Shown one piece after another: positions 31,937 to 40,570 of a DNA stretch of 60,001 nucleotides. The position numbers were made by a program, and so were the translations under genes. How positions within the stretch are numbered: the stretch's first letter is position 1; each line of letters starts with the position of its first letter. This DNA comes from an uncultured Eubacteriales bacterium (GTDB lineage: Bacteria > Bacillota > Clostridia > Oscillospirales > Butyricicoccaceae). The stretch lies in contig CAJUIK010000004.1 of NCBI GenBank assembly GCA_910585875.1, positions 15,311 to 75,311 of the forward strand. Reading direction: 5' to 3'. The notes beneath the pieces were generated by a model. It was given only the letters and a program-made list of their open reading frames with translations. It was not told the DNA's origin and searched no databases.

Positions 31937-33244
31937 ATGAAAAAAAGCGTCATAACCTTCGTTTGCCTGCTGTTAGTCGTGGCTTTGCTGGGCTTTACAG
32001 TGTGGAGCGGCGCCGATCTGGGATTTGTCAAAATTCCCAGTATTCGGAATACAGATGAGGGCGTTCGCCTGGGCTTAGACCTGGTGGGCGGCTCGATCAT
32101 CACCTTTGAGGCCCAAGCCGACGCCAATATGCCGGCGGAGGAGCTGGGCCGGAATATGGATATTGTGGTGGATATGCTCCGCCAGCGCCTGGACTTCCAG
32201 GGATTTCACGAGGCCCAGGTCTATAAGACGGGCGACCGCCGGGTGACGGTGGAGATTCCCTCCATCAGCGACCCGGAGCAGGCTGTGCAGACTCTTGGCT
32301 CCACCGCGCAGCTGCAATTCACAGACGACGACGGCGCCGTGATTCTGGAAGGCAATCAGGTGGCCGACGCCGTCGCGGAGTACGGCCCGGTGGACAGCAC
32401 GGGTATCAAGCAAAATTACGTCTCTCTGGAGTTGACTGACGAGGGCCTGACTCTCTTCACCGAGGCCACCAAAAAGGCCGCCTCCAACACAGAGGGCAAG
32501 AACCACATCAATATCATGATGGACGGCCAGGTCATCAGCAACCCGATGGTGAGTTCCCAGTATGCGGATACCGGCATCACCAGCCGAGAAGTGATGATCA
32601 CCGGCAACTTCACAGCCGAGCAGGCGGGCCAGCTGGCCAACAACATCGCTCTGGGGCAGCTGCCCTTTGGCTTGGATCAAGTGGAGATGCGCAGCGTGGG
32701 CGCCCAACTGGGTATGACGGCGCTGACGAGCAGCATCAAGGCCGGCGTGATCGGTTTGGCTCTGGTGATGCTGTTTATGCTGGTCGTCTACCGGCTGCCC
32801 GGCCTGGTTTCCTGCCTGGCTCTGCTGTTCTACTGCGTGCTGGAGGGGTTGGCTCTGGTTATGTTCAAGGTCAATCTGTCCCTGCCCGGCATCGCGGGCA
32901 TCATCCTGTCCATCGGCATGGCTGTGGACGCCAATGTGGTCATCTTTGAGCGCATCAAAGAGGAGCTGAGCGCCGGCAAAACCCTGCGCTCCTCTATCGA
33001 TTCCGGTTTCCACCGGGCCTTCGGCGCCATTCTGGACAGCAACATCACCACCTTTATCGCCGCTGCCGTGCTGTATTTCTTCGGCAAAGGCACTATTGTG
33101 GGCTTCGCCGTTACGCTGGGTTTGGGCATCGTGCTGTCTATGATCACCGCCCTCACCGTCACCCGCCTGCTGCTCAACAGCCTGGTAGGCATGAAAGTGA
33201 CGAACCTGAAGCTCTACGGCCTGAATGAAAGGAGGGACGCGTAA
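31937..33244 (+). CDS. secD: Protein translocase subunit SecD
   Basis: 435 aa. N-terminal TM, RLGLDLVGGSIITFEAQADA (the family D1 motif), a periplasm-type P1 domain to about 260, then five TM helices with LALVMFKVNLSLPGIAGIIL and GMAVDANVVIFERIKEEL. With SecF it uses the proton/sodium gradient to complete export through SecYEG. AAGGAGGAAG precedes the ATG; the stop overlaps the secF start by 1 nt (TAATG). Confidence 0.96.
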   Translation: MKKSVITFVCLLLVVALLGFTVWSGADLGFVKIPSIRNTDEGVRLGLDLVGGSIITFEAQADANMPAEELGRNMDIVVDMLRQRLDFQGFHEAQVYKTGDRRVTVEIPSISDPEQAVQTLGSTAQLQFTDDDGAVILEGNQVADAVAEYGPVDSTGIKQNYVSLELTDEGLTLFTEATKKAASNTEGKNHINIMMDGQVISNPMVSSQYADTGITSREVMITGNFTAEQAGQLANNIALGQLPFGLDQVEMRSVGAQLGMTALTSSIKAGVIGLALVMLFMLVVYRLPGLVSCLALLFYCVLEGLALVMFKVNLSLPGIAGIILSIGMAVDANVVIFERIKEELSAGKTLRSSIDSGFHRAFGAILDSNITTFIAAAVLYFFGKGTIVGFAVTLGLGIVLSMITALTVTRLLLNSLVGMKVTNLKLYGLNERRDA

Positions 33245-34143
33245 TGAAAAACTTCAGCGCTACAAAGAATTTCAAATATTGCGCGATCCTGTCCATTGTT
33301 CTGATTGCCGCCGGCCTTGCGGCCCTGGTAGCGGCTCCCTTCGGCGCCAATCTGTTTAATCTGGATATCGATTTTGCCGGCGGCACTTCCTTCACCTATC
33401 AGATGAAGGAACAGGTGACCCCGGAGCTCGTCGACCAAGTCCAGGAAACCGTCAAGGGAGTGTCGGGGGAGACTCCTTCCGCCGTGCCCACCGGAGACGG
33501 AACCCAAGTGCTGATCAAGACGAAAAACATGGATTCCGAATCCCGGGAAGCGCTGCACGAAGCGATGAAATCCGCCTTCTCTCTGGAGGATTCCGCCCGG
33601 CAGGACGTGCAGAACGTCAGTCCGGCTGTGGGCAAGGATATGCAGTCCGCCGCCGTCAAGTCTTCGCTGATCGCGGCGCTGCTGATGCTGCTGTATATCA
33701 CTCTGCGGTTTGACTTCAAGTCCGGCGCCGCCGCCGTGGTCTGCCTGATTCACGACGTGCTGGTGATGGTCAGCGCCTATGTGATTTTCCGCCTGCCGCT
33801 GAATATGAATTTCATCGCGGCGGCTCTGACGATCTTCGGTTATTCCATCAACGCCAGTATCATCACTTTCGACCGGGTGCGGGAAAACCAGAAGCAAGCC
33901 CGCCGGGCCGATTACAACGAGGTGGTGGACCGCAGCGTCCGCCAGACCTTGACTCGAAATATCAACACCACGCTGACGACGTTGTTCACCATTGTGCTGA
34001 TTATTTTCACAGGAGTGGAGTCCCTGCGGAATTTCGCCATTCCTATCACTGTCGGCATCGTCAGCGGCGCCTATTCCTCCATCTTCATCGCCGCCCCCCT
34101 GTGGGCCAAAATGAAAGGCGCAGAGAAGAAAAAGGCCAAATAA
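33244..34143 (+). CDS. secF: Protein translocase subunit SecF
   Basis: 299 aa, six TM helices. NLDIDFAGGTSFTYQMKEQV at the N-terminus, IFGYSINASIITFDRVRENQ and VDRSVRQTLTRNINTTLTTL are SecF signatures. Partner of SecD, translationally coupled. Unusual only in that secD and secF are separate, not fused as in some Bacilli. Confidence 0.96.
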   Translation: MKNFSATKNFKYCAILSIVLIAAGLAALVAAPFGANLFNLDIDFAGGTSFTYQMKEQVTPELVDQVQETVKGVSGETPSAVPTGDGTQVLIKTKNMDSESREALHEAMKSAFSLEDSARQDVQNVSPAVGKDMQSAAVKSSLIAALLMLLYITLRFDFKSGAAAVVCLIHDVLVMVSAYVIFRLPLNMNFIAAALTIFGYSINASIITFDRVRENQKQARRADYNEVVDRSVRQTLTRNINTTLTTLFTIVLIIFTGVESLRNFAIPITVGIVSGAYSSIFIAAPLWAKMKGAEKKKAK

Positions 34144-34163
34144 ACTCTGTCTTTGCGCATCAT

Positions 34164-34197
34164 AAAAAGCGCCGTCTCTCAAGACGGCGCTTTTTTT
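34164..34197 (+). terminator. Terminator of secDF
   Basis: AAAAAGCGCCGTCT - 4 nt - AGACGGCGC followed by TTTTTTT. Confidence 0.88.
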
Positions 34198-34251
34198 GCC
34201 GGATAAGCGAACGCGGCCCAGGATTTTGGCCGGGAGGGCGGGAATCTAGAA

Positions 34252-34280
34252 TTGATTCCAAACCGCAGCCGTGATACAAT
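34252..34280 (+). promoter_or_regulatory. Promoter of the HD-domain gene
   Basis: TTGATT (34252-34257), 17 bp, TACAAT (34275-34280). Confidence 0.55.
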
Positions 34281-34322
34281 AAACGCAGATTCCATCACAA
34301 AAACGGAAAGGATGAAAAAGCG

Positions 34323-34874
34323 ATGATAACACGGGAAGAAGCCTGGGATTTGCTGTGCGAATACAACAAAGAGCCCTTCCACCTGCGCCATGGCGAGGTC
34401 GTGGAGGGCTGTATGCGCTATTTTGCCCGTCAGCTGGGCTACGGCGAGGAGGAGGAGTTTTGGGGCCTCGTGGGCCTGCTCCACGATTTGGACTTTGAGC
34501 AGTGGCCCGAAGAGCACTGCCAAAAATGCCAGGAAATCATGAAGGAGCGGGGCCTGGAGCCGCGGATGATTCGGGCTGTAGCCAGCCATGGTTACGGACT
34601 GTGCAGCGATATCGAACCCGAGCATGAGATGGAAAAAGTGCTCTTCGCTGTGGACGAGCTCACCGGTCTGCTGGGCGCCGCCGCCCGGATGCGGCCCTCC
34701 AAAAGCGTTTCCGACCTGGAGCTTTCTTCGGCAAAAAAGAAATTCAAGGACAAAAAATTTGCCGCCGGCTGCTCCCGGGACGTGATCCAACAGGGCGCCG
34801 ACCGGCTGGGCTGGACCCTGGACCAGCTGATCGAGCAAACCATTCTGGCCATGCGGGAAGACCCCCAAAATTAG
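34323..34874 (+). CDS. HD-domain hydrolase
   Basis: 183-aa soluble metal-dependent phosphohydrolase-like protein. His of HLRHGEVVEGCMRYFA, the HD pair in GLLHDLDFEQWPEEH, and later HGYGLCSDIEP and FAVDELTGLLGAAAR provide the usual metal ligands. Typical stand-alone HD proteins act on nucleotides or phosphate esters; the substrate is unknown. GGAAAGGATG precedes the ATG. Confidence 0.88.
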   Translation: MITREEAWDLLCEYNKEPFHLRHGEVVEGCMRYFARQLGYGEEEEFWGLVGLLHDLDFEQWPEEHCQKCQEIMKERGLEPRMIRAVASHGYGLCSDIEPEHEMEKVLFAVDELTGLLGAAARMRPSKSVSDLELSSAKKKFKDKKFAAGCSRDVIQQGADRLGWTLDQLIEQTILAMREDPQN

Positions 34875-34964
34875 CCCGGCCGGCAAGGGCCGGCGGCTTA
34901 TCCCGATTGTGGGCTTGCGGGCGGTTCCGCCCGGCGCCGAGGGCAGAAAAAGGAGGAGTTTTTT

Positions 34965-36008
34965 GTGATTTATACGGTGAAAATAGAGCAGACTTATCGC
35001 CAGCCCAATCGGATGAAATACATCCCCCAGACAGATTCCTTTGTAGAAAAAGATGTAAAGAGCCTCTCTTATGAGAGAAACGTCCGGCAGCCCTACGGCT
35101 GGATTGTGGAATCCGGGACGCCTCCCTGCCGGCATCTGGACAGCTATGTGATGAGCGACAAAGAATACCGGCTGGGCGACCAGATCCGCGTCAGGATCAT
35201 CGGCGTCTTTCAGCGCAGGGACGGCGACCACAAGCTGGCGGGCGTGCCGGAGGACAGGGAAATCCAGGATTTCTCCGAATTGACGGCGGCGGAACAGGAG
35301 GAAATGCGCCGCCTCTACCCCAGAGAGGAACCGGGGGAGGGGTGGTTTGGCCGCCGGCGGGCGGAAGAGCTGGTCAAAGAATTTTTTGGAAGGAAAAAGA
35401 GGAAGACTGTGGTCACGGCGCAGCATACCCAGTCCCAACATCATGTCAACGGCATGATCGGGGCTTGGGGGGATTGGGAGCTCACCCCGCTTGGCAGGAA
35501 GCAGGCGCAGGAGCTGGGAAAATGGCTGCTGGAGCAAGGCTGCGGCGAGGGGTTCGCCCTGTACGCCTCCGATTTGAAACGGGCGCTGCAGACGGCCCAG
35601 GAGATCAATCAAATCCTTGGGCTGCGGCTCGCCGTTACGGACAGGCTTCGGGAGGTAAACGCGGGCAGGGGAAACGGGCGGACCTGGGCATGGTACGAGG
35701 CGAACAAAAAGCCGAAAGAAGAAGGCTACCAGCCGGATTACAGACCTTTTGAGGGCGCGGAGTCCGACCGGGACCTCTGGAACCGCCTCTATCCCTTTTA
35801 TCAGCAAATCATATCCAATGACGAGGAGAAAATATTGATTGTCTCCCATGGCACGGCGCTGAGCTTTTTACAGTCCATGCTGCTGGGAGATTCCTTTCGG
35901 GATATCGCCAGAAAGCGCTTTAGCGGCTCTGGCGGCTCTGTTTCAAAAATAATCTTGGAGGCGGATGGAAGGGCGACGGCCCAGTATATCAATCAAAGGG
36001 TCTGCTGA
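34965..36008 (+). CDS. Fusion: inorganic-pyrophosphatase-like domain + histidine phosphatase-like domain
   Basis: 347 aa in two parts. Residues 1-118 resemble a reduced family I inorganic pyrophosphatase (PYGWIVESGTPPCRHLDSYV; VRIIGVFQRRDGDHKL), but most of the DxDPxD acidic cluster is missing. Residues about 147-347 are a phosphoglycerate-mutase/histidine-phosphatase fold: AQHTQSQHHVNGMIGAWGDW replaces the usual RHGE/Q motif (Arg to Gln, Gly to Thr, His kept), LYASDLKRALQTAQEI and LIVSHGTALSFLQSML carry the other active-site parts. The start is GTG 34965 with AGGAGGAG 6 nt upstream. Its role is unknown; possibly nucleotide or phosphoester processing. Confidence 0.72.
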   Translation: MIYTVKIEQTYRQPNRMKYIPQTDSFVEKDVKSLSYERNVRQPYGWIVESGTPPCRHLDSYVMSDKEYRLGDQIRVRIIGVFQRRDGDHKLAGVPEDREIQDFSELTAAEQEEMRRLYPREEPGEGWFGRRRAEELVKEFFGRKKRKTVVTAQHTQSQHHVNGMIGAWGDWELTPLGRKQAQELGKWLLEQGCGEGFALYASDLKRALQTAQEINQILGLRLAVTDRLREVNAGRGNGRTWAWYEANKKPKEEGYQPDYRPFEGAESDRDLWNRLYPFYQQIISNDEEKILIVSHGTALSFLQSMLLGDSFRDIARKRFSGSGGSVSKIILEADGRATAQYINQRVC

Positions 36009-36064
36009 CGCCTGAAAGGCCGGAAATGGTCGGGCCGATGCAAGCCGTATCCGTCGACCGGTCT

Positions 36065-36102
36065 AAAACGGGCCTGCTGTTTCAGCACAGCAGGCCCGTT
36101 TT
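36065..36102. terminator. Bidirectional intrinsic terminator
   Basis: AAAACGGGCCTGCTG - 8 nt - CAGCAGGCCCGTTTT, between convergent genes. Confidence 0.85.
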
Positions 36103-36219
36103 GCACGCCAAAGAGCAGGCGCTTTTTCATTTTACTTTTATTGCTGCTATCGTCAAAACAGTTGAAATCGGCGTGGATTTTCAGCGGGGACAAAGCACGA
36201 AAGAAGCAAATGATTCTTT

Positions 36220-37074
36220 TCAACTGCGGCGACTATACTCGGCCATCCGCTGACCTGCCTGGGCCCATGTGGGGCCGGATTGCAGGAAGCGGAAGTCGTC
36301 CCATATGCGGTCCAATTCGGCCTGGAGCGGGGGAAGTTGATCCAGGGGCTGGTCGCTGACGCGGACATAATAGTCCAGCGGCAGAGCGCAGCTGACGGCG
36401 CCGGTTTCCGCCGGCAGTTCCTGGCCGGCTTCGGCAGTCAGCCAGCGCAGATGGTTGTCCAAATAGTTGGTGAGTTCCAAATAAGTCCCCATCATACCGT
36501 TCAGATCGAACATCTGGAAAGGAGGGCCCTCCGGCGTCTCAATCTGCCCTCCGGCATAGAAAAGCTCGGAGTCGGTCAGGTTGTAAAAAGCGTTGCAGTA
36601 GTGGGACAACAGATCAAACTGGTCCTGAGTCAGAGGCGCCTGGAAGGAACGGAGTATCACGTCTGTAATCCAGCCCAGCTGGTCCAGAGCCTGGCACCCC
36701 GGCAGCCGGCTCAGCTGGTTCATGAGAGGGACCAGGCGGGAGATGGAGAGCAGACCCCACAGCCGAAGCTGCAAGTCGTCCATCTCCTCGGCGGCTTGTT
36801 CAATCTGTTCGGGGATCTGGTTGTAGAGCAGCGGCTCATCCTCCAGCTGGCCGATGCGGTCCGAGCAGTCGTCGATCAGCTGGTCGCCTACGGCCTCGTA
36901 AATTTCGTCCTGGGAGCTGTAAATCGTGTCCGCCCGATGCAGCCACAGGGCGGCTTGATGGAGCTGTCCCTGGTCCATGGCGGCGCAGCCCATCTCATAA
37001 TAGGCCTTGGCCAAGCCGGGCCAATCCTGAGCCTCTTCCAGCGCCCGCAGGCGGTCTTGACAGTGTTCCAACAT
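36220..37074 (-). CDS. Hypothetical protein, helical/TPR-like
   Basis: 284 aa, soluble, acidic, almost entirely helical. Residues 15-55 (GLAKAYYEMGCAAMDQGQLH then QAALWLHRADTIYSS) look like one or two TPR units; the rest has no recognised motif. I prefer ATG 37074, with AAAGAGG 8 nt upstream, over ATG 37092. It follows the DUF4180 gene by 36 nt, probably in one transcript. Confidence 0.68.
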   Translation of the reverse strand: MLEHCQDRLRALEEAQDWPGLAKAYYEMGCAAMDQGQLHQAALWLHRADTIYSSQDEIYEAVGDQLIDDCSDRIGQLEDEPLLYNQIPEQIEQAAEEMDDLQLRLWGLLSISRLVPLMNQLSRLPGCQALDQLGWITDVILRSFQAPLTQDQFDLLSHYCNAFYNLTDSELFYAGGQIETPEGPPFQMFDLNGMMGTYLELTNYLDNHLRWLTAEAGQELPAETGAVSCALPLDYYVRVSDQPLDQLPPLQAELDRIWDDFRFLQSGPTWAQAGQRMAEYSRRS

Positions 37075-37110
37075 CAAATCATCCTCTTTCATTGTAATCC
37101 AAGCGGGGGC

Positions 37111-37479
37111 CTATTGGGCCTCCGCCAGCCGATGCAGAGCCTCTTCCTGGGTGGAAACGAAAAAGAAATCGTTCCCCTTGTTGGATTCATAGATAAAATC
37201 CTTCAGCGGTTTGCTGGTATAGCGGGAATAGTCGCCCCAAAAGGCCGCTTTCACATGATAATTGATGAATTTCTGCAAAATTTCGCCGGCCAAGCCAGAG
37301 CTGAGGATGAAAAACTCCTCCGCCAGGGCGCTTTTTTCAATGGCCAGCCGGCTGACGCCCTTTTCATATTGGACGCTCATGGCCAGATCCAGCGCGTCTC
37401 TGACGCTGGATATTTCTCGAGTATCGCTGGAAACGACCGCGATTTCCAGGCCGTTTCTGTTTTGATATTCTATGTTCAC
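37111..37479 (-). CDS. DUF4180 family protein
   Basis: 122 aa. The pattern GLEIAVVSSDTREISSVRDA then DLAMSVQY, IEKSALAEEFFILSSGLAGE then ILQKF, and KAAFWGDYSRYTSKPLKDFI then YESNKG is that of DUF4180. Function unknown; the fold resembles STAS-like small alpha/beta proteins only by inspection. Lies 93 nt downstream of obg on the same strand. Confidence 0.85.
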   Translation of the reverse strand: MNIEYQNRNGLEIAVVSSDTREISSVRDALDLAMSVQYEKGVSRLAIEKSALAEEFFILSSGLAGEILQKFINYHVKAAFWGDYSRYTSKPLKDFIYESNKGNDFFFVSTQEEALHRLAEAQ

Positions 37480-37572
37480 TGCTTATTCTATCTCTCCTTT
37501 TTGATGAAATCGGCTGATTCCCAGCCGAGCGTTGGGCGCAAAGTCCTTTTATCCGTCCCGGCGGATACGCGG

Positions 37573-38844
37573 CTAATAGAGGTATTCAAATTCAAAGCCG
37601 CAGACGTTGACGACGTCGTGTTCCTGAATGCCTTGAGCCTCCAGCCGGTCGAAGAGGCCGGCTTTGCGCAGGGCGCGCTCAAAATACATCCGGGATTCGT
37701 AATCGGACAGGTTGACCGAGGCGAAAATCCTCTCGATATGGCGGCCGGACACATAGAAAACCCCATCCTGGCGCTCCACCACGATGTCGTCCAGATTCTC
37801 TTTCTGCTCCGGCTCCACAAAGTCCGGTTCATAGACCGTCACAGGAGGCAGGGCTTGCAGCTGGCGCCAGACGGCGAAAATCAATTCCTCCACCCCGGTT
37901 TGGGCGGCGGCGGAAATCTCGAAATAGGGGCAGCCAAGCTCCTCCGCCCGCTGGCGCAGGCGCTGAGCGTTTTCCGGGTTTTGCAAAATATCCGTCTTGT
38001 TGGCCACGATGATTTGGGGCCTCTGGGCCAGTTGGGGGCTGTATTGCCGAAGCTCGGCGTTGATGGCGTCCAGGTCCTCCGTCGGGTCCCGGCCCTCGGA
38101 GCCCGCCGCGTCCACCAGGTGCAGCAGCAGGCGGCAGCGCTCGATGTGCCGCAGGAAATCATGGCCCAGGCCGGCGCCCTCCGCCGCTCCTTCGATGATG
38201 CCCGGAATATCCGCCGCCACAAAAGACTGGCCCTCGCCCACATAGACCGCCCCCAGGTTGGGAACCAAGGTGGTAAAATGGTAATTGGCGATTTTGGGCC
38301 GGGCTTTGGAAATGACGGACAGCAGGGTGCTTTTGCCCACGTTGGGGAAGCCGATGAGGCCCACGTCGGCAATCAGCTTGAGTTCCAATATAATCATGCG
38401 CTCTTGGCCTGGCAGGCCCGGTTTGGCAAACCGGGGGGCCTGGCGGGTGGGGGTGGCGAAATGGCTGTTGCCCCAGCCTCCCCGGCCCCCTTTGGCCGCG
38501 ACAAAGGGCTGGTCGTCGGACATATCGTGAATCAGAGCGCCGGTTTCCGCGTCTTTGATCAGGCAGCCCCGGGGCACTTTGACGACGATATCCGCCCCGT
38601 CCTTGCCGCTGCTGCGCTTGCCAAAGCCGTTTTCGCCGTTGGGCGCCGCGTATTTCCGTTTCATGCGGAAGTCCAGCAGCGTGGCCAGGTTGTCGTCTAT
38701 TTGAAAGACCACGTCGCCCCCCTTGCCGCCGTCTCCGCCGTCCGGCCCGCCGGCCGCCACATATTTTTCACGGTGGAAGGACACGGCGCCGTCGCCGCCC
38801 TTTCCCGCCTTGATGAATATTTTCGCTGTATCGACAAATGTCAT
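37573..38844 (-). CDS. obg: GTPase ObgE/CgtA
   Basis: 423 aa, ribosome-associated GTPase involved in 50S maturation and stress/sporulation control. N-terminal glycine-rich Obg domain (FIKAGKGGDGAVSFHREKYV; GGPDGGDGGKGGDVVF), G domain with GLIGFPNVGKSTLLSVISKA (G1), PGIIEGAAEGAGLG (DIPG = G3) and VANKTDIL (NKTD = G4), then a C-terminal OCT domain (about 345-423). The start is ATG 38844 with AAGGAG upstream; 19 more open codons lie before it without RBS. Follows rpmA but behind a terminator. Confidence 0.96.
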   Translation of the reverse strand: MTFVDTAKIFIKAGKGGDGAVSFHREKYVAAGGPDGGDGGKGGDVVFQIDDNLATLLDFRMKRKYAAPNGENGFGKRSSGKDGADIVVKVPRGCLIKDAETGALIHDMSDDQPFVAAKGGRGGWGNSHFATPTRQAPRFAKPGLPGQERMIILELKLIADVGLIGFPNVGKSTLLSVISKARPKIANYHFTTLVPNLGAVYVGEGQSFVAADIPGIIEGAAEGAGLGHDFLRHIERCRLLLHLVDAAGSEGRDPTEDLDAINAELRQYSPQLAQRPQIIVANKTDILQNPENAQRLRQRAEELGCPYFEISAAAQTGVEELIFAVWRQLQALPPVTVYEPDFVEPEQKENLDDIVVERQDGVFYVSGRHIERIFASVNLSDYESRMYFERALRKAGLFDRLEAQGIQEHDVVNVCGFEFEYLY

Positions 38845-38900
38845 CGTTTTTATTCTCCTTCGCAAAAGGCCGCCGGCGCCCTCCGCCGCGACCAATGACA

Positions 38901-38942
38901 AAAAGGCCCCGCGAAATCGGAGATTTCACGGGGCCCCCTTTT
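38901..38942 (-). terminator. Terminator of rplU-rpmA
   Basis: GGCCCCG-c-GAAATC - 3 nt - GATTTC-a-CGGGGCC; on the minus strand followed by TTTTTGTC. Located between rpmA and obg, so obg is read-through or separately expressed. Confidence 0.75.
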
Positions 38943-38960
38943 GATACCCGCAGGGCGGGT

Positions 38961-39218
38961 TTATTCAGCTTCCACAACCGAAACCTTTTTGCGGTCGCGG
39001 CCAAAGCGCTCAAAACGAACGCGGCCGGCGGCTGTGGCAAAAAGCGTGTCGTCGCTGCCGATGCCCACGTTCAGGCCGGGATGGATCTTGGTGCCGCGCT
39101 GGCGAACCAGGATATTGCCGGCTAGCACATACTGACCGTCCGCCCGCTTGACGCCCAGGCGTTTGGATTCGGAATCGCGGCCGTTCTTTGTGGAGCCGAC
39201 GCCTTTTTTATGAGCCAT
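38961..39218 (-). CDS. rpmA: 50S ribosomal protein L27
   Basis: 85 aa, starting MAHKKGVGSTKNGRDSESKR. Many Firmicutes L27 proteins carry an N-terminal extension (ending FF-A) that the protease Prp removes; here it is missing and the protein starts directly with the mature-type sequence. The rest (VLAGNILVRQRGTKIHPGLN; GSDDTLFATAAGRVRFER) is standard. GGAGG lies 9 nt upstream. Confidence 0.97.
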   Translation of the reverse strand: MAHKKGVGSTKNGRDSESKRLGVKRADGQYVLAGNILVRQRGTKIHPGLNVGIGSDDTLFATAAGRVRFERFGRDRKKVSVVEAE

Positions 39219-39260
39219 ATGTCACACCTCCGATAGTAGTAGTGGCAAACAAAGCGCGGG

Positions 39261-39572
39261 TTACGCCTCGATCTTTTCGATGGTAACCTTGGTATAGGGC
39301 TGTCTGTGGCCCTGACGCCGTCTGTAATTTTTCTTGGCTTTATATTTGAAGACCATGATCTTCTTGCCCTTGCCGTTTTTCACGACTTTGCCGGAAACGG
39401 AAGCGCCTTCCACCTTGGGAGCGCCGACGGTAACTGCGCCGTCTTTCTCCACGACCAGGACATTGTCAAACTTGACGGCGTCGCCGTCGTTGGCCTCCAG
39501 CTTTTCCACATAAATGACGTCGCCCTCGGCGACCTTGTACTGCTTTCCGCCCGTTACGATAATTGCGTACAT
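39261..39572 (-). CDS. rplU: 50S ribosomal protein L21
   Basis: 103 aa, MYAIIVTGGKQYKVAEGDVI is the family start and YRRRQGHRQPYTKVTIEKI the C-terminal signature. Binds 23S rRNA in the large subunit. Only 42 bp separate it from rpmA, leaving no room for the prp gene that often lies between them in Firmicutes. Confidence 0.97.
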   Translation of the reverse strand: MYAIIVTGGKQYKVAEGDVIYVEKLEANDGDAVKFDNVLVVEKDGAVTVGAPKVEGASVSGKVVKNGKGKKIMVFKYKAKKNYRRRQGHRQPYTKVTIEKIEA

Positions 39573-39652
39573 TGCGGTTGCACCTCTCTTCTTTGTTAGA
39601 GTCCCGCTTTAAGGGCGGGGCCGAAGCCCGCTTGACGCCCGTTCAATGCGGC
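39573..39652 (-). promoter_or_regulatory. Probable L21 leader RNA
   Basis: About 80 nt from the predicted start site to the rplU ATG. It contains GCGGG-CTTCGG-CCCCGC-type pairing and a second possible GCGGG/CCCGC arrangement, then GAGAGGTGCAACCGC before the ATG. Placement and size fit the autoregulatory L21 leader known in Firmicutes; I cannot confirm the consensus. Confidence 0.4.
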
Positions 39653-39658
39653 TTTGCT

Positions 39659-39687
39659 ATTATATCACCGAAACGACGGAAAGTCAA
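39659..39687 (-). promoter_or_regulatory. Promoter of rplU-rpmA
   Basis: Minus strand TTGACT (39687-39682), 17 bp, consensus TATAAT (39664-39659). Confidence 0.8.
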
Positions 39688-39721
39688 GCAAAAACCAGCC
39701 GATTCGGCGGAGTTTCGCGGT

Positions 39722-40459
39722 TCAGCGGCGAAAAAACTTGTTTCGGTATTCTTTGGGGGTGTATCCGGTCTGCTGCTTGAAGACCCGGATAAAATGGCTT
39801 TGGGAGCTGAAAGCCAGGGTGGCCGAGATGGAGGAATAGCTGTCTTCAGAAAATTTCGGCATATTTTTGGCCGCCTCCATCCGCTTGGACAGAACGTATT
39901 GGGAGACGGAAAGCCCCGTTTCCTTCTTGAAAAGATGAGAAAGATAGCTGGCGTTCAGCCCAGAAAATTCTGCCAGGAGATTCAATCGAAGGGGCTCGTG
40001 CAGGTGTTCGTAAATATAATCCAAACACAGGACGACAGGCTTGGAATAGGCGGATTTTTTGTCCAGCGCCGCCATTTCCCGGGTGTAAAATCCGAACATT
40101 TCTCGGTGCAGAGCCCGGATTTCCGCCACTGTTTCCAGTCGATCCATTTTCAGGATATACAGGTCGCTGATGTTGTAGGCCCGCTCCGCTTCCATGCCGC
40201 CGGCGATAGCGGCTCGGCTGGCCAAGGCAATGCAGGCTACGAAGAGATATTTGCAGTTGCGGACCGGGTCTTCTGAAACATGGCCGGGCAGATCGGAGCA
40301 AAACATTCGCGCAGCCTCTTCCACCGCAGCCGGATCCCCGGCGCGCAGCAGCTCATATTGGCGCATATCCTCCGTATCCGTGTGGCGCCTGGTTCCCGCT
40401 TCCCGAGACACAAATTCCATGTATCGCAGCTTTTGTTCGTTGACCGTGCGTTCCGCCAT
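39722..40459 (-). CDS. AraC family transcriptional regulator
   Basis: 245 aa. The C-terminal ~100 residues hold two helix-turn-helix units (LNLLAEFSGLNASYLSHLFK; SSISATLAFSSQSHFIRVFK and QQTGYTPKEYRN), the AraC signature. The N-terminal part (VRNCKYLFVACIALASRAAI then AGGMEAERAYNISDLYI) is the helical domain seen in clostridial AraC regulators. Divergent from a MATE pump gene 111 bp away, which it probably controls. Confidence 0.92.
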   Translation of the reverse strand: MAERTVNEQKLRYMEFVSREAGTRRHTDTEDMRQYELLRAGDPAAVEEAARMFCSDLPGHVSEDPVRNCKYLFVACIALASRAAIAGGMEAERAYNISDLYILKMDRLETVAEIRALHREMFGFYTREMAALDKKSAYSKPVVLCLDYIYEHLHEPLRLNLLAEFSGLNASYLSHLFKKETGLSVSQYVLSKRMEAAKNMPKFSEDSYSSISATLAFSSQSHFIRVFKQQTGYTPKEYRNKFFRR

Positions 40460-40483
40460 CCGATCCCTCCATTTTACCCAATG

Positions 40484-40512
40484 ATTATAGTATCAATCAA
40501 AACAAAATGCAA
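40484..40512 (-). promoter_or_regulatory. Promoter of the AraC regulator gene
   Basis: Minus strand TTGCAT (40512-40507), 17 bp, TATAAT (40489-40484). The divergent MATE gene has a TATAAT at 40534-40539 without a good -35 element, which is what an activator-dependent promoter looks like. Confidence 0.65.
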
Positions 40513-40570
40513 TAGTAAACCGGCGGTTTTGCCTATAATGGGCCCATCATCGAAAAAAGGAGGCGGCGCA

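Noticed and set aside
36280..38898. Plus-strand open frame of 872 codons opposite obg, DUF4180 and the 36220 gene
   Set aside because: It runs antisense to three recognisable genes, has no ribosome binding site, and its translation is low-complexity; high-GC codon bias opens such frames.
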